64,000 nucleotides of DNA from Trichosporon coremiiforme (Eukaryota; Basidiomycota; Tremellomycetes; Trichosporonales; Trichosporonaceae), in contig BCJJ01000006.1 in the NCBI GenBank assembly GCA_039545355.1, positions 1,178,001-1,242,000 on the forward strand. The letters are read 5' to 3'. Positions 1 to 10,352 of the stretch are shown piece after piece. Every line of letters starts with the position of its first letter. Within the stretch, counting starts at the first letter, position 1. The notes beneath the pieces were generated by a model. That model did no database searches. It was not told the origin of the DNA and was given only the letters and a program-made list of their open reading frames with translations. The position numbers and the translations under genes are program-made.

Positions 1-1
1 C

Positions 2-3000
2 CTCCTGGTCATCCCCGTTCTCACTGCCCTGGCTGCCGCTGCCATCTTCCGCTACTCCTTCTACCAGATCAAGATCAACAAATGGGGTCAGAAGCCCGTC
101 AAGGAGTCGAGCTACTTCCCCATTGTTGGAGGAGCTGCGCACCACGACAAGAAGGACGGTGCGATGTCGGAGAAGCACGGCGCCGGCGCGGTCGTCCACC
201 ACCACGAGAAGCTCAAGCCCCTCGACCACCCGATCGGATGGCCCGAGCTTCCCTCCAAGCGCCGTAAGGTCCTCATTGCGACGCTCGAGTACGAGATCTT
301 CGACTGGCAACTCAAGGTCAAGATCGGTGGTCTCGGTGTCATGTCCGGTCTCATGGGCAAGGCGATGACGGATGTTGACCTCATTTGGATTATCCCCAAG
401 GTGCAGGACCTCGACTACCCCATGGGCGAGTACGCCGAGCCTATCGAGGTCACCATCTTCGGTGAACCGTACCTCATCGAGGTCGAGACCCACCAGCTCG
501 ACAACATCACGTACATCATCCTCGACTCGCCCGTGTTCCGTGCCCAGACCAAGTCCGACCCCTACCCCCAGCGCATGGACGACCTCAGCTCTGCCATCTT
601 CTACTCGACCTGGAACCAGGCCATCGCCGAGACGATCCGCCGTTTCCCGGACATTGACATCTACCACATCAACGACTACCACGGTGCCCTCGCTCCTCTC
701 TATCTGCTTCCCCAGATCATGCCCGTCTGTCTCTCGCTACACAACGCCGAGTTCCAGGGTCTCTGGCCGCTGCGTACGAAGGAGGAGATGAAGGAGGTCT
801 GCGCGGCGTTCAACATCTCGAAGGATGTGTGCTCCAAATACGTCCAGTTCGGTAACACGTTCAACCTGCTGCACGCCGCCGCCTCGTTCATCTCGCACCA
901 CCAGAAGTCGGTCGGTGTCGCCGGTGTGTCCGACAAGTACGGAAAGCGTTCATGGGCTCGTTACCCCGCGCTCTGGACTCTGCGTAACATTGACTCGCTC
1001 CCGAACCCCGACCCTACGGATATCGCTGCCCTGGACGACAAGCAGGTGGACGTCGACAAGATCCAAATTGACGCCGACGCCGAGGCTAAGCGTCCCGAAT
1101 TCAAGCGCCAGGCGCAGGAGTGGGCCGGCATCAAGCAGGATCCCAACGCCGACCTGTTCGTATTCGTCGGTCGTTGGTCCAAGCAGAAGGGTGTCGACCT
1201 CATCGCCGACGTCATGCCTTCCCTGCTCGAGAAGAAGCCCAAGATCCAGCTCATCTGTGTTGGTCCCGTCATTGATCTTTACGGTCGTTTCGCCGCCGAG
1301 AAGCTCGCCCGTCTCATGGAGATGTACCCCGACCGCGTCTACTCCAAGCCCGAGTTCACTGCCCTGCCGCCGTACCTGTTCTCCGGCGCCGACTTCGCCC
1401 TTATCCCGTCGCGTGACGAGCCGTTCGGTCTCGTCGCCGTCGAGTTCGGTCGTAAGGGTGCCCTCGGTGTCGGCTCGCGTCTTGGTGGTCTCGGTCTCAT
1501 GCCCGGTTGGTGGTTCCCCGTCGAGTCTCCGGCTGCCCAGCACATGCTGTCTCAGCTCACAAAGACGATCAAGCTTGCGCTCAAGTCGACCCAGGAGGAG
1601 CGTGCGATCCTGCGTGCCCGTTCCGCCGTCCAGCGTTTCCCCGTCGTCGAGTGGCGTCAGCGTCTCGAGGACTTCCAGCGTCGTTCAATTCAGACGTCTC
1701 GTTCGCTCGCCGGCGAGCACGCGTGGAACTTCAATGGTCCTTCGCCCGACGGACCCAGCTTCGCGCCGCCCTCGGGCGACCCCGCTGCCTCGCTTGCTGC
1801 CCTTACCGCCCGTTCTGGAACTCCCGACTCTGCAATGTCCCAGGACTACCCCGGTTCAAACATACCGCCTGGTGCTGCCAGCCCTGGTTCTGGCTTGCTC
1901 GCTCATGATTACCACCGTCGTTTCGAGTCACCCAACAGGGATTCGGGAGAGTCATACTTCGACGACGGTGCTGACGATGTGTCGATGTCGAGCCGCGGCC
2001 ACCCCAAGTTCTTCTCTGGCATGGATGATGACCAGTCGATAATGTCGTCTGACCCGGGAGACACGACCACGGTCCACACTGGCGCTTTTGCCGACGGCGG
2101 CGGTGGCTCGAGCCACGCCTACGACAACTTCCTGGCTGCCGCCAACAGGCAGTTCGCCAAGAACCAGGGCAACAAGAGCGTTCCCGACCCGTTCATGGAG
2201 CGTCGTCAGAGCTCCATGAGCATGAACTCGGAGTTTGCTCCCAGTCGACCGTTCTCGATCAACTCGCGTGTTTCATCCTTCGACTCCATCTCTAGCATTG
2301 TCGATGAGAAGGGTGCTTCCTCCTCCATCAACAAGGCCATGGAGTCGTTCACCGACGCCGACGGTGAGGTCTCGCAGGCGTTCGTCCAGAAGCTGCAGAA
2401 TCTGTCATCGGCCAACTCGAAGGGCGACCTGTGTATCGAAAAGTTCCTGATCAAGTCGGAGAAACAGTTCTTCAGCGAGATGAAGCGCGAGAAGCTCACT
2501 GCCGCGTCGGTCCGCTCCCGCGACTCGTTCCGCGAGTCCATGTTCCACTCGTCGCATTCTGGCGCTCCGCATGGCGTCGACGGCTTCCGCCCCGAGTCGC
2601 CCGTGTACAACTCGATGTCGGGCCACAGCGGTGAGGCGTACTCGTGGGAGAACCCGGGCACGTTCGGCGCCGAGGAGGACAACGAGAAGCCGATGACTCG
2701 CTTACAGGTGATCATGGACCACTCGATTTGGGGCTGGCCGCTGTATGCAATCGTCCTGTCGCTCGGCCAGCTGCTCAGTGCGACGTCGTTCCAGCTCTCG
2801 CTTCTCGGTGGTTCCAGCACACAGACGGCCGTCGACATGTACATCATCTGTGCGATCTTCGTCGTCGCCACGGTCTTCTGGTACACGCTCTTCCGCATGC
2901 GCCCCTCGGTCTACGTTCTCTCGCTCCCCTGGGTCCTGTTCGCGATCGCCTTCTTCCTCGTCGGCTTCCCGTCGCTGCATGGCCCGTTCATCCCGCCTCA

Positions 3001-4009
3001 GCAGTGGCTCACTAAGGTCGCGACGTGGTTTTACGCGATGGCGTCCGCCGCCGGTTTCCTCTTCTTCGGTCTCAACTTCGGTGAGGAAGCCGGAGCTGCG
3101 ACAGAGGTCTGGATCATGCGTGCGTGCGTCGTGCAAGGTCTGCAACAGATCTGGGTGTCCGCGCTCTGGTACTGGGGCTACACGCTCAGCGGCACCGACC
3201 CGGACAAGTACATCCCGTCGGTCGCAATCATTTGCGTCGTCTGGCCGCTCGCCGCCGTCTCTCTGTTGTTCGCCGTGCTCATGTACTGGGGTCTGCCGGA
3301 GTACTACCACCAGATCCCGCCGTACGTGCCGAACTTCTTCAAGACGTTGGTCCGCCGAAAGCTCGTCATCTGGTTCCTCATCTCGGAGATCCTGCGCAAC
3401 TACTGGCTCTCGCCTGTCTACGGCCGCAACTGGCAGTTCCTGTGGCAGGCCGCCGACGTCCCCAAGTGGTCTATTGTGATCATGATCATCATCTTCTTCA
3501 TCGGCATCTGGGGTCTGCTGCTCGGCATCCTCATCAAGTACTCGAAGGTGCACGCGTGGCTTCTGCCCGTCTTTGCTGTCGGTCTCGGCTGCCCCCGCTG
3601 GTGCCAGATGTTCTGGGGTGTCTCCGGTCTCGGCCTCTACGTCTCGTGGGGCGGCGGCGCCGGTCCGTACATCGGAACCTGCACGTGGCTGTGGCTCGGT
3701 GTCCTGGACGCGATCCAGGGTGTCGGTCTCGGTATGATCCTGCTTCAGACGCTGTCTCGTCTGCACGTGTGTGCGACGCTCGCGGCGGCGCAGTTCATTG
3801 GTTCCATCGTCGTCATGATTGCGCGCGCGACGGCGCCGGACAAGGTCGGTCCCGGTCCCGTCTTCCCGAACCCGGCGCTGTACAACCCCGAGACGGGCGA
3901 GAACAACCCTGTCGCGCACTATGAGTTCTGGATCTGTCTCGTCTGCCAGATGGTCATTCCGTTCGGCTACTTCTTCTTCTTCCGCAAGGAGCAGCTGACC
4001 AAGCCATAA
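2..4009 (+). CDS. AGS1: alpha-1,3-glucan synthase, 3' part
   Basis: Plasma-membrane synthase of cell-wall alpha-1,3-glucan. The open frame runs in from the left edge (first full codon at base 2) for 1335 residues to a TAA, with no intron in this part. The first visible residues are a hydrophobic segment, then a cytoplasmic GT5 (glycogen/starch synthase-like) domain. That domain has the KIGGLG sugar-nucleotide motif at about residues 108-113, YHINDYHGALAP, and FVGRWSKQKG in the second Rossmann half. A Ser/Pro-rich linker of about 370 residues follows, then a C-terminal multispan region with about ten or more hydrophobic segments, ending in a short basic tail. The extracellular alpha-amylase-like domain of family members (about 2400 residues in full) must lie to the left. 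The order TM, GT5, linker, multispan is diagnostic. Internal ATGs such as that at 164 are not starts. Confidence 0.96.
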   Translation, partial: LLVIPVLTALAAAAIFRYSFYQIKINKWGQKPVKESSYFPIVGGAAHHDKKDGAMSEKHGAGAVVHHHEKLKPLDHPIGWPELPSKRRKVLIATLEYEIFDWQLKVKIGGLGVMSGLMGKAMTDVDLIWIIPKVQDLDYPMGEYAEPIEVTIFGEPYLIEVETHQLDNITYIILDSPVFRAQTKSDPYPQRMDDLSSAIFYSTWNQAIAETIRRFPDIDIYHINDYHGALAPLYLLPQIMPVCLSLHNAEFQGLWPLRTKEEMKEVCAAFNISKDVCSKYVQFGNTFNLLHAAASFISHHQKSVGVAGVSDKYGKRSWARYPALWTLRNIDSLPNPDPTDIAALDDKQVDVDKIQIDADAEAKRPEFKRQAQEWAGIKQDPNADLFVFVGRWSKQKGVDLIADVMPSLLEKKPKIQLICVGPVIDLYGRFAAEKLARLMEMYPDRVYSKPEFTALPPYLFSGADFALIPSRDEPFGLVAVEFGRKGALGVGSRLGGLGLMPGWWFPVESPAAQHMLSQLTKTIKLALKSTQEERAILRARSAVQRFPVVEWRQRLEDFQRRSIQTSRSLAGEHAWNFNGPSPDGPSFAPPSGDPAASLAALTARSGTPDSAMSQDYPGSNIPPGAASPGSGLLAHDYHRRFESPNRDSGESYFDDGADDVSMSSRGHPKFFSGMDDDQSIMSSDPGDTTTVHTGAFADGGGGSSHAYDNFLAAANRQFAKNQGNKSVPDPFMERRQSSMSMNSEFAPSRPFSINSRVSSFDSISSIVDEKGASSSINKAMESFTDADGEVSQAFVQKLQNLSSANSKGDLCIEKFLIKSEKQFFSEMKREKLTAASVRSRDSFRESMFHSSHSGAPHGVDGFRPESPVYNSMSGHSGEAYSWENPGTFGAEEDNEKPMTRLQVIMDHSIWGWPLYAIVLSLGQLLSATSFQLSLLGGSSTQTAVDMYIICAIFVVATVFWYTLFRMRPSVYVLSLPWVLFAIAFFLVGFPSLHGPFIPPQQWLTKVATWFYAMASAAGFLFFGLNFGEEAGAATEVWIMRACVVQGLQQIWVSALWYWGYTLSGTDPDKYIPSVAIICVVWPLAAVSLLFAVLMYWGLPEYYHQIPPYVPNFFKTLVRRKLVIWFLISEILRNYWLSPVYGRNWQFLWQAADVPKWSIVIMIIIFFIGIWGLLLGILIKYSKVHAWLLPVFAVGLGCPRWCQMFWGVSGLGLYVSWGGGAGPYIGTCTWLWLGVLDAIQGVGLGMILLQTLSRLHVCATLAAAQFIGSIVVMIARATAPDKVGPGPVFPNPALYNPETGENNPVAHYEFWICLVCQMVIPFGYFFFFRKEQLTKP

Positions 4010-4458
4010 TCTGGGTCGTGTAAATACCCCCTCGAGGTCTTTGTGCTCCGCGGAGCCCAGGACGTCAACCCCGGCCCGCGTTCAGCTCAAAAGCAGGAGC
4101 AAGCGCGGGTCGGTTCCCAACCCCAAGCAACAAGCAAGCATATATATATACAACAACTCCAAGCTCACAACGTTAGATAGTTTTGGAAAACTCTGATATC
4201 CCTCGGATCACACCAACTGGACCCTTTCTCTTCATCAGCATGGACTCTTAACTCTGTCTCTGTCATGCATCGTATAGTATCATGTAAGCCGAGTGCGGAG
4301 ACGCAAGGCGGGGCATTGAGGCATCGGGAAGTAGACGTGAGACACATCGAATCTGCAGCGCGGTGGCGCCGAACTTGTCTGCCGCACAGGGGACACAGAA
4401 TAATACATGAACGGCTACGGCCGACTCGCTCGACTCGCCTCCGGCTCGTCTCCGCAGG
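4010..4458. other. convergent intergenic region
   Basis: This stretch lies between the 3' ends of the glucan synthase gene and the G-patch gene. It holds a short TA run at about 4140-4150 and nothing gene-like. It probably contains both 3' UTRs. Confidence 0.7.
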
Positions 4459-5752
4459 CTAATGGTCATCCTCCTCCTCGCCCGGACACCCCCCGGGCCC
4501 GTCCATCTCCTCGAAACTGGCGTACTTGGACGCACACCAGAAACAGAACATGTGCTCGTTCCGGAGCTGGCTCACGAGGAAGGCGAGGTTATCAGCCGCC
4601 TGGGTGTCAGTTTGAACTCGCACATCCCTAACTGTGCTGCAGAATAGAGTTGGGGGAAGAAGAAGGGAGAGGGAAGACTCACATCCATAGCGAGCACGCG
4701 CTTCGTACCACTGACGACCTCGTCCCAGTCCATGCTCTCCTCGAGCTCGCTCTCTTCCTTCAGCGCCTCCTTTTTTGCGTCCTTCTCGGGGTTGGAGATG
4801 CTGAACCGGATGTCTCCGTCATCGTCGCCGCCGAGAGAGCTTAGCATGTCACGACGCATCTGCGCGCGGACGCGTTCAGCCTCATTGCGGAACTTGAGCG
4901 GCTCGGCTGTCGGATCGGCCTTCTGAGCCTCGAGGGGCGGTGATGGTGGGGGTGTCGCATCGGGCCACAACCTCGCTCGAAGCGGAGACGGTACAGTGCC
5001 AGGGTTCAGCGGGTCGGCGTGCAGGGGATGGAACTGGGGTCAGCTTACGTTCCCGCCTCTGCCAGCTGGGGGGGAAGGCAAGAACTCACCACAACGCCCT
5101 TCTCCTTATCGAAGTCCACAAGCAACTCGCGCGCCCTGTGCGCCTTCCGTTCATTCACGCGCTGCTCCTCCTCCGCACCTCGACGACCGCGGAACCTCTC
5201 CACGTCCGCAGCAAGAGACTCGAGGTTGCTGTCCTTCTTCTTGTCCAGCGGGGGCGGACTCGGTGTGCGCGCGGCAAGACCCCGACGACCGGCCCACATC
5301 GATATCCTGATCGGCTCGGCTCTCTCCGTTCTCCCTCGTGCTCCGATTCCAGCAGTCACAGAATGTCTTGAAGGGTCGGCCGGTTGGGAGGGTTTGGAAG
5401 GCGGTGATGCGGAGCGCCTGCGGCCCAGAGCCTCACCGGGCGTCCACCCCATCGCCTTCATGAGTCCCATGGCTTTGCTCTGTCCCTGTGTCCTCTCTGG
5501 CTTCCTTGCTTTCCTCTTCTCTCCTTCGTCGTCCTCGTCGTCGGAATCAGCCAAAAGATTACGGGCAAGACCAGCCTTGCGACGTTCAACCTCGATCTCG
5601 CGCAATGGTCGGTGCTGCGCAGTGTGGGCTGCGACTTTGGCCGCTGACCGACGTTGAGCGGCGGCGCGGCGGGCGGAGTACGTCTGTTCACTTGCTGACG
5701 GGGCGTCGACGAGGAACTTGTCCGACATGAAGTCGTCTTCGGAGTCGGACAT
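4459..5752 (-). CDS. GPATCH11: GPATCH11-like G-patch protein
   Basis: Three exons: 5752-5090, 5033-4683 and 4599-4459. Both introns (56 and 83 nt) end in a CTGAC element beside the acceptor, and together they give 384 residues. After an acidic start, a G-patch motif (GLMKAMGWTPGEALGR) sits at about residues 95-110. A DUF4187-like C-terminus has two cysteine pairs (CFWC and the later CPGEEEDDH end), the layout of human GPATCH11 (CENP-Y). G-patch proteins activate DEAH helicases in RNA processing. GPATCH11 is nuclear and linked to the kinetochore and spliceosome. The exact fungal role is not visible here. The start is the first ATG of an MSDSEDDF-type acidic N-terminus. Confidence 0.85.
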
Positions 5753-6015
5753 TGTATTCGTTGGGTTGTTGCGGTGGGAGGGATAGATGGAGTGATGTCA
5801 ACAAATGTTGGCGGTGAGGTGCAGATAGTGACGCGTGGTGGAGGTGGAGGTGACAACAATGGCAGTCCATAATTTCTCGACTGCGTGTGATGGAGAGAGC
5901 GATGTTATCAGACGAGCTTCGTGGGATACCAAAGTGCATGAAAAACAAGTACATACTACAACCGACCCGCTCTGGGTCACTCTCGCTGCACTGCACATAT
6001 CTACTACTCCTCTCG

Positions 6016-9000
6016 CTACACCTCCGCGCCGACAACCTCAATAGCCTCAGCCCCCTTGAGCGCTGCATCGAGGTGGACCGGGAGCGCGTCGAGCGCGTAC
6101 CGTCTCCGTCCGAGGCAGGTCAACTCGTAGAGCCGCGGCGCGAGGCTCTCGTGCACGGCGCCCGGGGTCCCCTCGCTCGTGAAGAGGATGTGGAACGTGG
6201 CCGTGCTGGCCCCAGTGCCCGCCGCGTTGGCCATGGAGAGCACGAATGAGGCGGGCGGGTAGTACGCCTCTCCCGTCGTACTCGGGGGTGAGGCAGCGGG
6301 CGTCGGCGCGGGCGGGAGTTCGACGGCCAAACGAGCCAAGAGGGGCGCCGCGCTGCCCGCCAGTGTCTCGTCCACGATCGCAGCGGAGGGGTCGGCGAAA
6401 GTGCTGGGCGGGATGTTGGCGACGGGAGTCCGGGGACGCAGCGGCGACGGCGCCGGCGGCTCGGCCATCAGGAGTGTGATCGCGCCCTCGGCAGTCGGGA
6501 AGAGTGTCTTCCAACCTCCGATCTCTGCCTTACTCATGAGTCCGACGCGGGTGATGGTCATGGCGTACTGCCTGCTCCGCTGCTCTGCGAGGCTCGTGAA
6601 GATCTCCCACATACGGGGGATCGCCTCGGCGATGCTCGTGAAGGGGAGCACGCGCAGGTCGAGCGCATCGCCCTGTCCGTCGACTACGGTCAGGACAACG
6701 TGCGCACCTGCAAACGCGTACGCGCAGTGAACCTGCCGTCCCCTGGCCAGTACGTCGTAGCTCTTCTGAGGCCATGACATGGTGAGCTGAGGCCGTTGCG
6801 GAGGCAACGCTAGCGTGAATGCGTGGAACGGGAGCGGTGGGGTGGACGCTAACTGCCGCCCTCTGAGCTGCACGCGGGGGACACGCTCCGGGCGCCCGTC
6901 GTACACCTCGAAAGCTAGCGGCAATAGGTTGCCGACGCGCACCGCCTCGACAGGCACAACGTGGACGTTCTCCTTCAGCATGGACAGGACGTTCGCCCCC
7001 CGCGCTGCGTACGTCAAGACATAGATTACCGCATTGTCAAGACGGGAGAGGACGCCCGGAACGTCGCTCGGGGGCACAGCGATGACGCCGTCGGCGCCCT
7101 CCGTCGTGCCCGGCTCATGCTTCCCTAGCAGGTGGGAAGTGTACACGTCCCCGATATCTCTGAGGAAGCTTGCCGCGAGCCGCTCACCCTCTCCCGGCTC
7201 GCAGACCACGTACGCCGTAACATCCTTCTGCCCGCCTGCTGGCATCAACCCAAGCTCGCGCCAGTATCGCAGTCCGGCGGCCGAGAGCTGGAGCACGTTC
7301 CCACCGAGGCCGACGTTGACGTTGGCGGGAGACAGGGCGTAGCTGGCCGCAGCTGGCTGGCCCGCCTCCGTCAGCTCGGCGAGGGGCACGCCGAGCTTGA
7401 CGAGCGACGCGGGCATGAGCGTCTCGTCCGGCGTCGGGCGAGCAAACAGCGGCCGGAGGAAGCGGTTGCGTACTGCCGCCTTCGCAACAGCTTCCAGGTC
7501 CGGGGAGGGTGCTGATGGCGCCGCGTCCGCCTCCGGCGAGAGAGGGACGTACTCTGGCGGCTCGGGGGGTAGCTCGACCCATGCCGGCGCCCATGCGCGG
7601 GCTAGTTTGGAGCACAGACTCGGGTCGTCCTTCAGGCTCACCCACTCGCCGCCGACGCATACCGCGCCGTCGAACATGACCTCGTGGTCTGGCGCCGGCG
7701 GCGGAGCGGCGCTAGCCGCGCGCGGTGCGGGGGTGCCGTCCTCGTCATCGCTCGAGGACGGCGTCGGTGGCGCACCTGTCGTGAACGCGCTGTCGACCTC
7801 CTCGTCGCTGCTCTCGCTCGACAGCTCCCACTCCTGCGCGTAATCGTACTTCTTCCCCTGGCCCGACTTTTCACGTAGCCGCTCGACGAGCTCGATCCGT
7901 AGCGTGCTGCTCGCAGGAGAGATCGGGGAGGGCAACCCGTACGCGAACCGCATCCGCGGCCGCTTGGGCAGCCGCAGCGGCGCAAAGGCTGGCGGCACGA
8001 TGTCGATGGAAGTCCGTTTCTTCGGCGCTCGTACAAGGGCCAGCTCGGGTGACGCTGCCGGTGCCTCGGGCTCGGGTTGGGTCTCGGCCTCGACCGGCTC
8101 GATGACTTCTGGCACCGGCAGTTCCGCAATCGACGTGATCTGTATCGGTTTTGGAGCGGGCGCCTCGGCGGCCACGTTTTCCGGTTTCGGCTCCTCTGCA
8201 ACGACGGGCAGCACCGTCGTCGGGGTAGGTGTAGGCTCCGCTACAGCCGCAGGCATCGGCTCGGTCTGCTTCGCGGGCGAGTCAAAAAAGTTAAAATCGT
8301 CCTCGGTCACGTCGTTCTTTTCGTTCATGTCCGTGTCGGCTCTGCTTGGCGGTTCAAACTCGGGCACCTCGGGTTCAGGTTCCGGCTCCTCCTCTTCCTT
8401 GACCTCCTCCTTCGGCTCCTCTTTCTGATCCGTCTCGACCGGCTCGTCAGCGCCAAAGAGGTCGTCGACCTCGAGCTCGAGACCGCGCGGCGACGTGAAC
8501 GCAGACGCGATGAAGGGCTCTTCGTCCGGCTGTTCTGGCTCTGGTTCTGGACTCGGAGACGCAGAGAACAGGTCATCGACGTCGCTGCCCGCCTCGCGCC
8601 GGCTCTCCTCGTCGCCCACCTCTTCGACCTCGACTTCGACCTCCATCGGCTGCACCTCTTCCATCGTCTCGTCCGCGTCCGCGTCCTCGTCGACGGCATC
8701 GCTCGCCGGCTCAGTATACGACGTGAAGAAGTCAAACAGTCCCGTAGCTGCTGCAAGGAGGGCTGGCGGCTCGCCGAGCCCTGGTCCCGGTTTCGGCGGC
8801 TTCTGCACCGCACTCCTGTGCACTGGGGCGAGAGGACGCGCGAGATGTGTCGGCCACACGGTTAACACACCGGGCGTGCCACGCCACTGCGCCGCGACGG
8901 TCGTCGGCAGCATCTTGTTGATACGGTTTGTACGCAGCGGCACAAAGTACACGCTCCAGTCGACTGGTCGCTCGCCCATCGCCTGCGCAGCGACGCGCGC

Positions 9001-9936
9001 CTCGGCCCGCCCGTTCTTCCAGTCCGCGCCCATCACGTCGAACGCGGCCGAGAGCTTCGCGTCCTGTGCTGAGCTCACGGAGACTGGCGCGACGAGCAGA
9101 GCTGGCAGCGCCAGTGGGCGCAGGACAAGCGGATTCCGACCAGCCGGCGACGTCAGGATACCTGGCTGCGGGGCGCAGTGGGGGATCGCGCGCGGCTTCG
9201 CGATCAGGAGCAGCTGGTCGTTCGACGTTGGGCGGATGCGTACCGTCAGCGGCGGGGTGCGGTCGATGCGTGACGGGTTCGGCAGCAGCGACAGGCGCTG
9301 GCCCCGCTTCCAGGCGAGCTTCTCGCCCGCCGCGGCCTCGAGGTATCGCCAGGCCGGCGGCGGCTGGAAAACGGGCGTGCAGTCATTTCCGGCAGCCAGG
9401 CAAGAGAGGCTTTGTCCGTGAAGCGTGCACGTCAGCGTTGCACTGAGGACGATGGGCGCCGGCGTCTCGACGAGCGTCAGGCCGTCCGCGGTCTCGATCG
9501 ACTCGGCGGAAAACACCCACAGTCGCCGGCCGACAGCCTCATCCTTCTCCCTCTCCTTCGGCTCCTTATCTTCCTTCGTCAGGTCGATCTCTTTCGGCCG
9601 CTCATCCTTCTCTCCGTCGATGGCCATCGGCTCGGCACCCTCTTTCTTCTCTCCGTCCGCTTCGGGTTTCGGCGGGTCAACCTTTTTACCAGGGACGACG
9701 ACGGCGCACTTTGTCAGCGCATCGCGCGTCTCGCCCGCTCCGTTCAGGTCCATCCATGCCTTCTCAATCGGGTCGTGGCGCAGACTCGTCACGATGTCCT
9801 CCGAGGTCGATTCCTTCGCCCCATCGGTCGCAGAGGCTTCAAAGATGCTTATGTGGATTATCGGCGGCGCGCCCAGGAGCCAGTGTCCCGGCACCGGAGT
9901 CGAGGGTCGGGCAGGCAGCCCTGAGAGAAGATCCAT
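6016..9936 (-). CDS. MED13: Mediator subunit 13 (Cdk8 kinase module)
   Basis: Large single-exon gene of 1306 residues. Med13 bridges the Cdk8/cyclin C/Med12 module to core Mediator in the nucleus. The N-terminal part contains a conserved-looking block (PVDWSVYFVPLRTNRINKML followed by WRGTPGVLTVWPTHLARP). A long acidic, Pro/Glu-rich middle is probably disordered. The C-terminal third carries the MID/PIWI-like fold typical of Med13, with stretches AYVVCEPGEGERLAASFLRD, VIYVLTYAARGAN and TRVGLMSKAEIGGWK. I chose the ATG at 9936 (MDLLSGLPARP). The frame stays open upstream, with an ATG at 10083, so the true start may be earlier. The last residues at 6016 are GAEAIEVVGAEV. Absence of introns over 3.9 kb contrasts with its neighbours. 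Confidence 0.82.
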   Translation of the reverse strand: MDLLSGLPARPSTPVPGHWLLGAPPIIHISIFEASATDGAKESTSEDIVTSLRHDPIEKAWMDLNGAGETRDALTKCAVVVPGKKVDPPKPEADGEKKEGAEPMAIDGEKDERPKEIDLTKEDKEPKEREKDEAVGRRLWVFSAESIETADGLTLVETPAPIVLSATLTCTLHGQSLSCLAAGNDCTPVFQPPPAWRYLEAAAGEKLAWKRGQRLSLLPNPSRIDRTPPLTVRIRPTSNDQLLLIAKPRAIPHCAPQPGILTSPAGRNPLVLRPLALPALLVAPVSVSSAQDAKLSAAFDVMGADWKNGRAEARVAAQAMGERPVDWSVYFVPLRTNRINKMLPTTVAAQWRGTPGVLTVWPTHLARPLAPVHRSAVQKPPKPGPGLGEPPALLAAATGLFDFFTSYTEPASDAVDEDADADETMEEVQPMEVEVEVEEVGDEESRREAGSDVDDLFSASPSPEPEPEQPDEEPFIASAFTSPRGLELEVDDLFGADEPVETDQKEEPKEEVKEEEEPEPEPEVPEFEPPSRADTDMNEKNDVTEDDFNFFDSPAKQTEPMPAAVAEPTPTPTTVLPVVAEEPKPENVAAEAPAPKPIQITSIAELPVPEVIEPVEAETQPEPEAPAASPELALVRAPKKRTSIDIVPPAFAPLRLPKRPRMRFAYGLPSPISPASSTLRIELVERLREKSGQGKKYDYAQEWELSSESSDEEVDSAFTTGAPPTPSSSDDEDGTPAPRAASAAPPPAPDHEVMFDGAVCVGGEWVSLKDDPSLCSKLARAWAPAWVELPPEPPEYVPLSPEADAAPSAPSPDLEAVAKAAVRNRFLRPLFARPTPDETLMPASLVKLGVPLAELTEAGQPAAASYALSPANVNVGLGGNVLQLSAAGLRYWRELGLMPAGGQKDVTAYVVCEPGEGERLAASFLRDIGDVYTSHLLGKHEPGTTEGADGVIAVPPSDVPGVLSRLDNAVIYVLTYAARGANVLSMLKENVHVVPVEAVRVGNLLPLAFEVYDGRPERVPRVQLRGRQLASTPPLPFHAFTLALPPQRPQLTMSWPQKSYDVLARGRQVHCAYAFAGAHVVLTVVDGQGDALDLRVLPFTSIAEAIPRMWEIFTSLAEQRSRQYAMTITRVGLMSKAEIGGWKTLFPTAEGAITLLMAEPPAPSPLRPRTPVANIPPSTFADPSAAIVDETLAGSAAPLLARLAVELPPAPTPAASPPSTTGEAYYPPASFVLSMANAAGTGASTATFHILFTSEGTPGAVHESLAPRLYELTCLGRRRYALDALPVHLDAALKGAEAIEVVGAEV

Positions 9937-10352
9937 GGCGAGTGTCGGTGAAGGGGGAGTTACAGGACCATGGTGGGCGTGGGATGCGAGTGTTCGTGTG
10001 TTCGGTGTGAGTAGATCGTGTGGGTTACTGGCTGTGTTTTGGGGTTGAGGATGGAGATTGCGACGGTGAGACCGGCCCAACATGGTTGGGTACGCGGAGG
10101 TCAGGACAGTCACCTGAACCAGTGCGGGGCCCAACCCGCCCTCACACCAGAGTCGTCCTTTAGTCACTAAGTGAGGGCTCTGTTGGTCGCGCGCAACTAT
10201 GCAGTTCTTCTATAATGCGGACGCTTGTCTGTACTGCGTTACAGCTATGTTACATGCTCATTATAGTCGTTTCTACGGATGTCTACTCCGGGGCGGCCGG
10301 CGCCACCACCCTGATTATCACCCCCAAAGGGAGTTTCGAATCCCGAGGCGGA
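9937..10352. other. intergenic region upstream of MED13
   Basis: The open frame of MED13 continues to about 10167 without being convincing coding sequence. The rest holds no gene. This is likely the MED13 promoter and leader plus the 3' UTR of the dynactin-like gene. Confidence 0.6.

Noticed and set aside
2702..3919. 405-codon open frame on the minus strand
   Set aside because: Antisense shadow of the multispan part of the glucan synthase gene.
10325..10350. Possible tRNA because of a GTTTCGAATCCC B-box-like sequence
   Set aside because: No matching A box, no acceptor stem and no cloverleaf on either strand. It lies next to the last dynactin-like exon.
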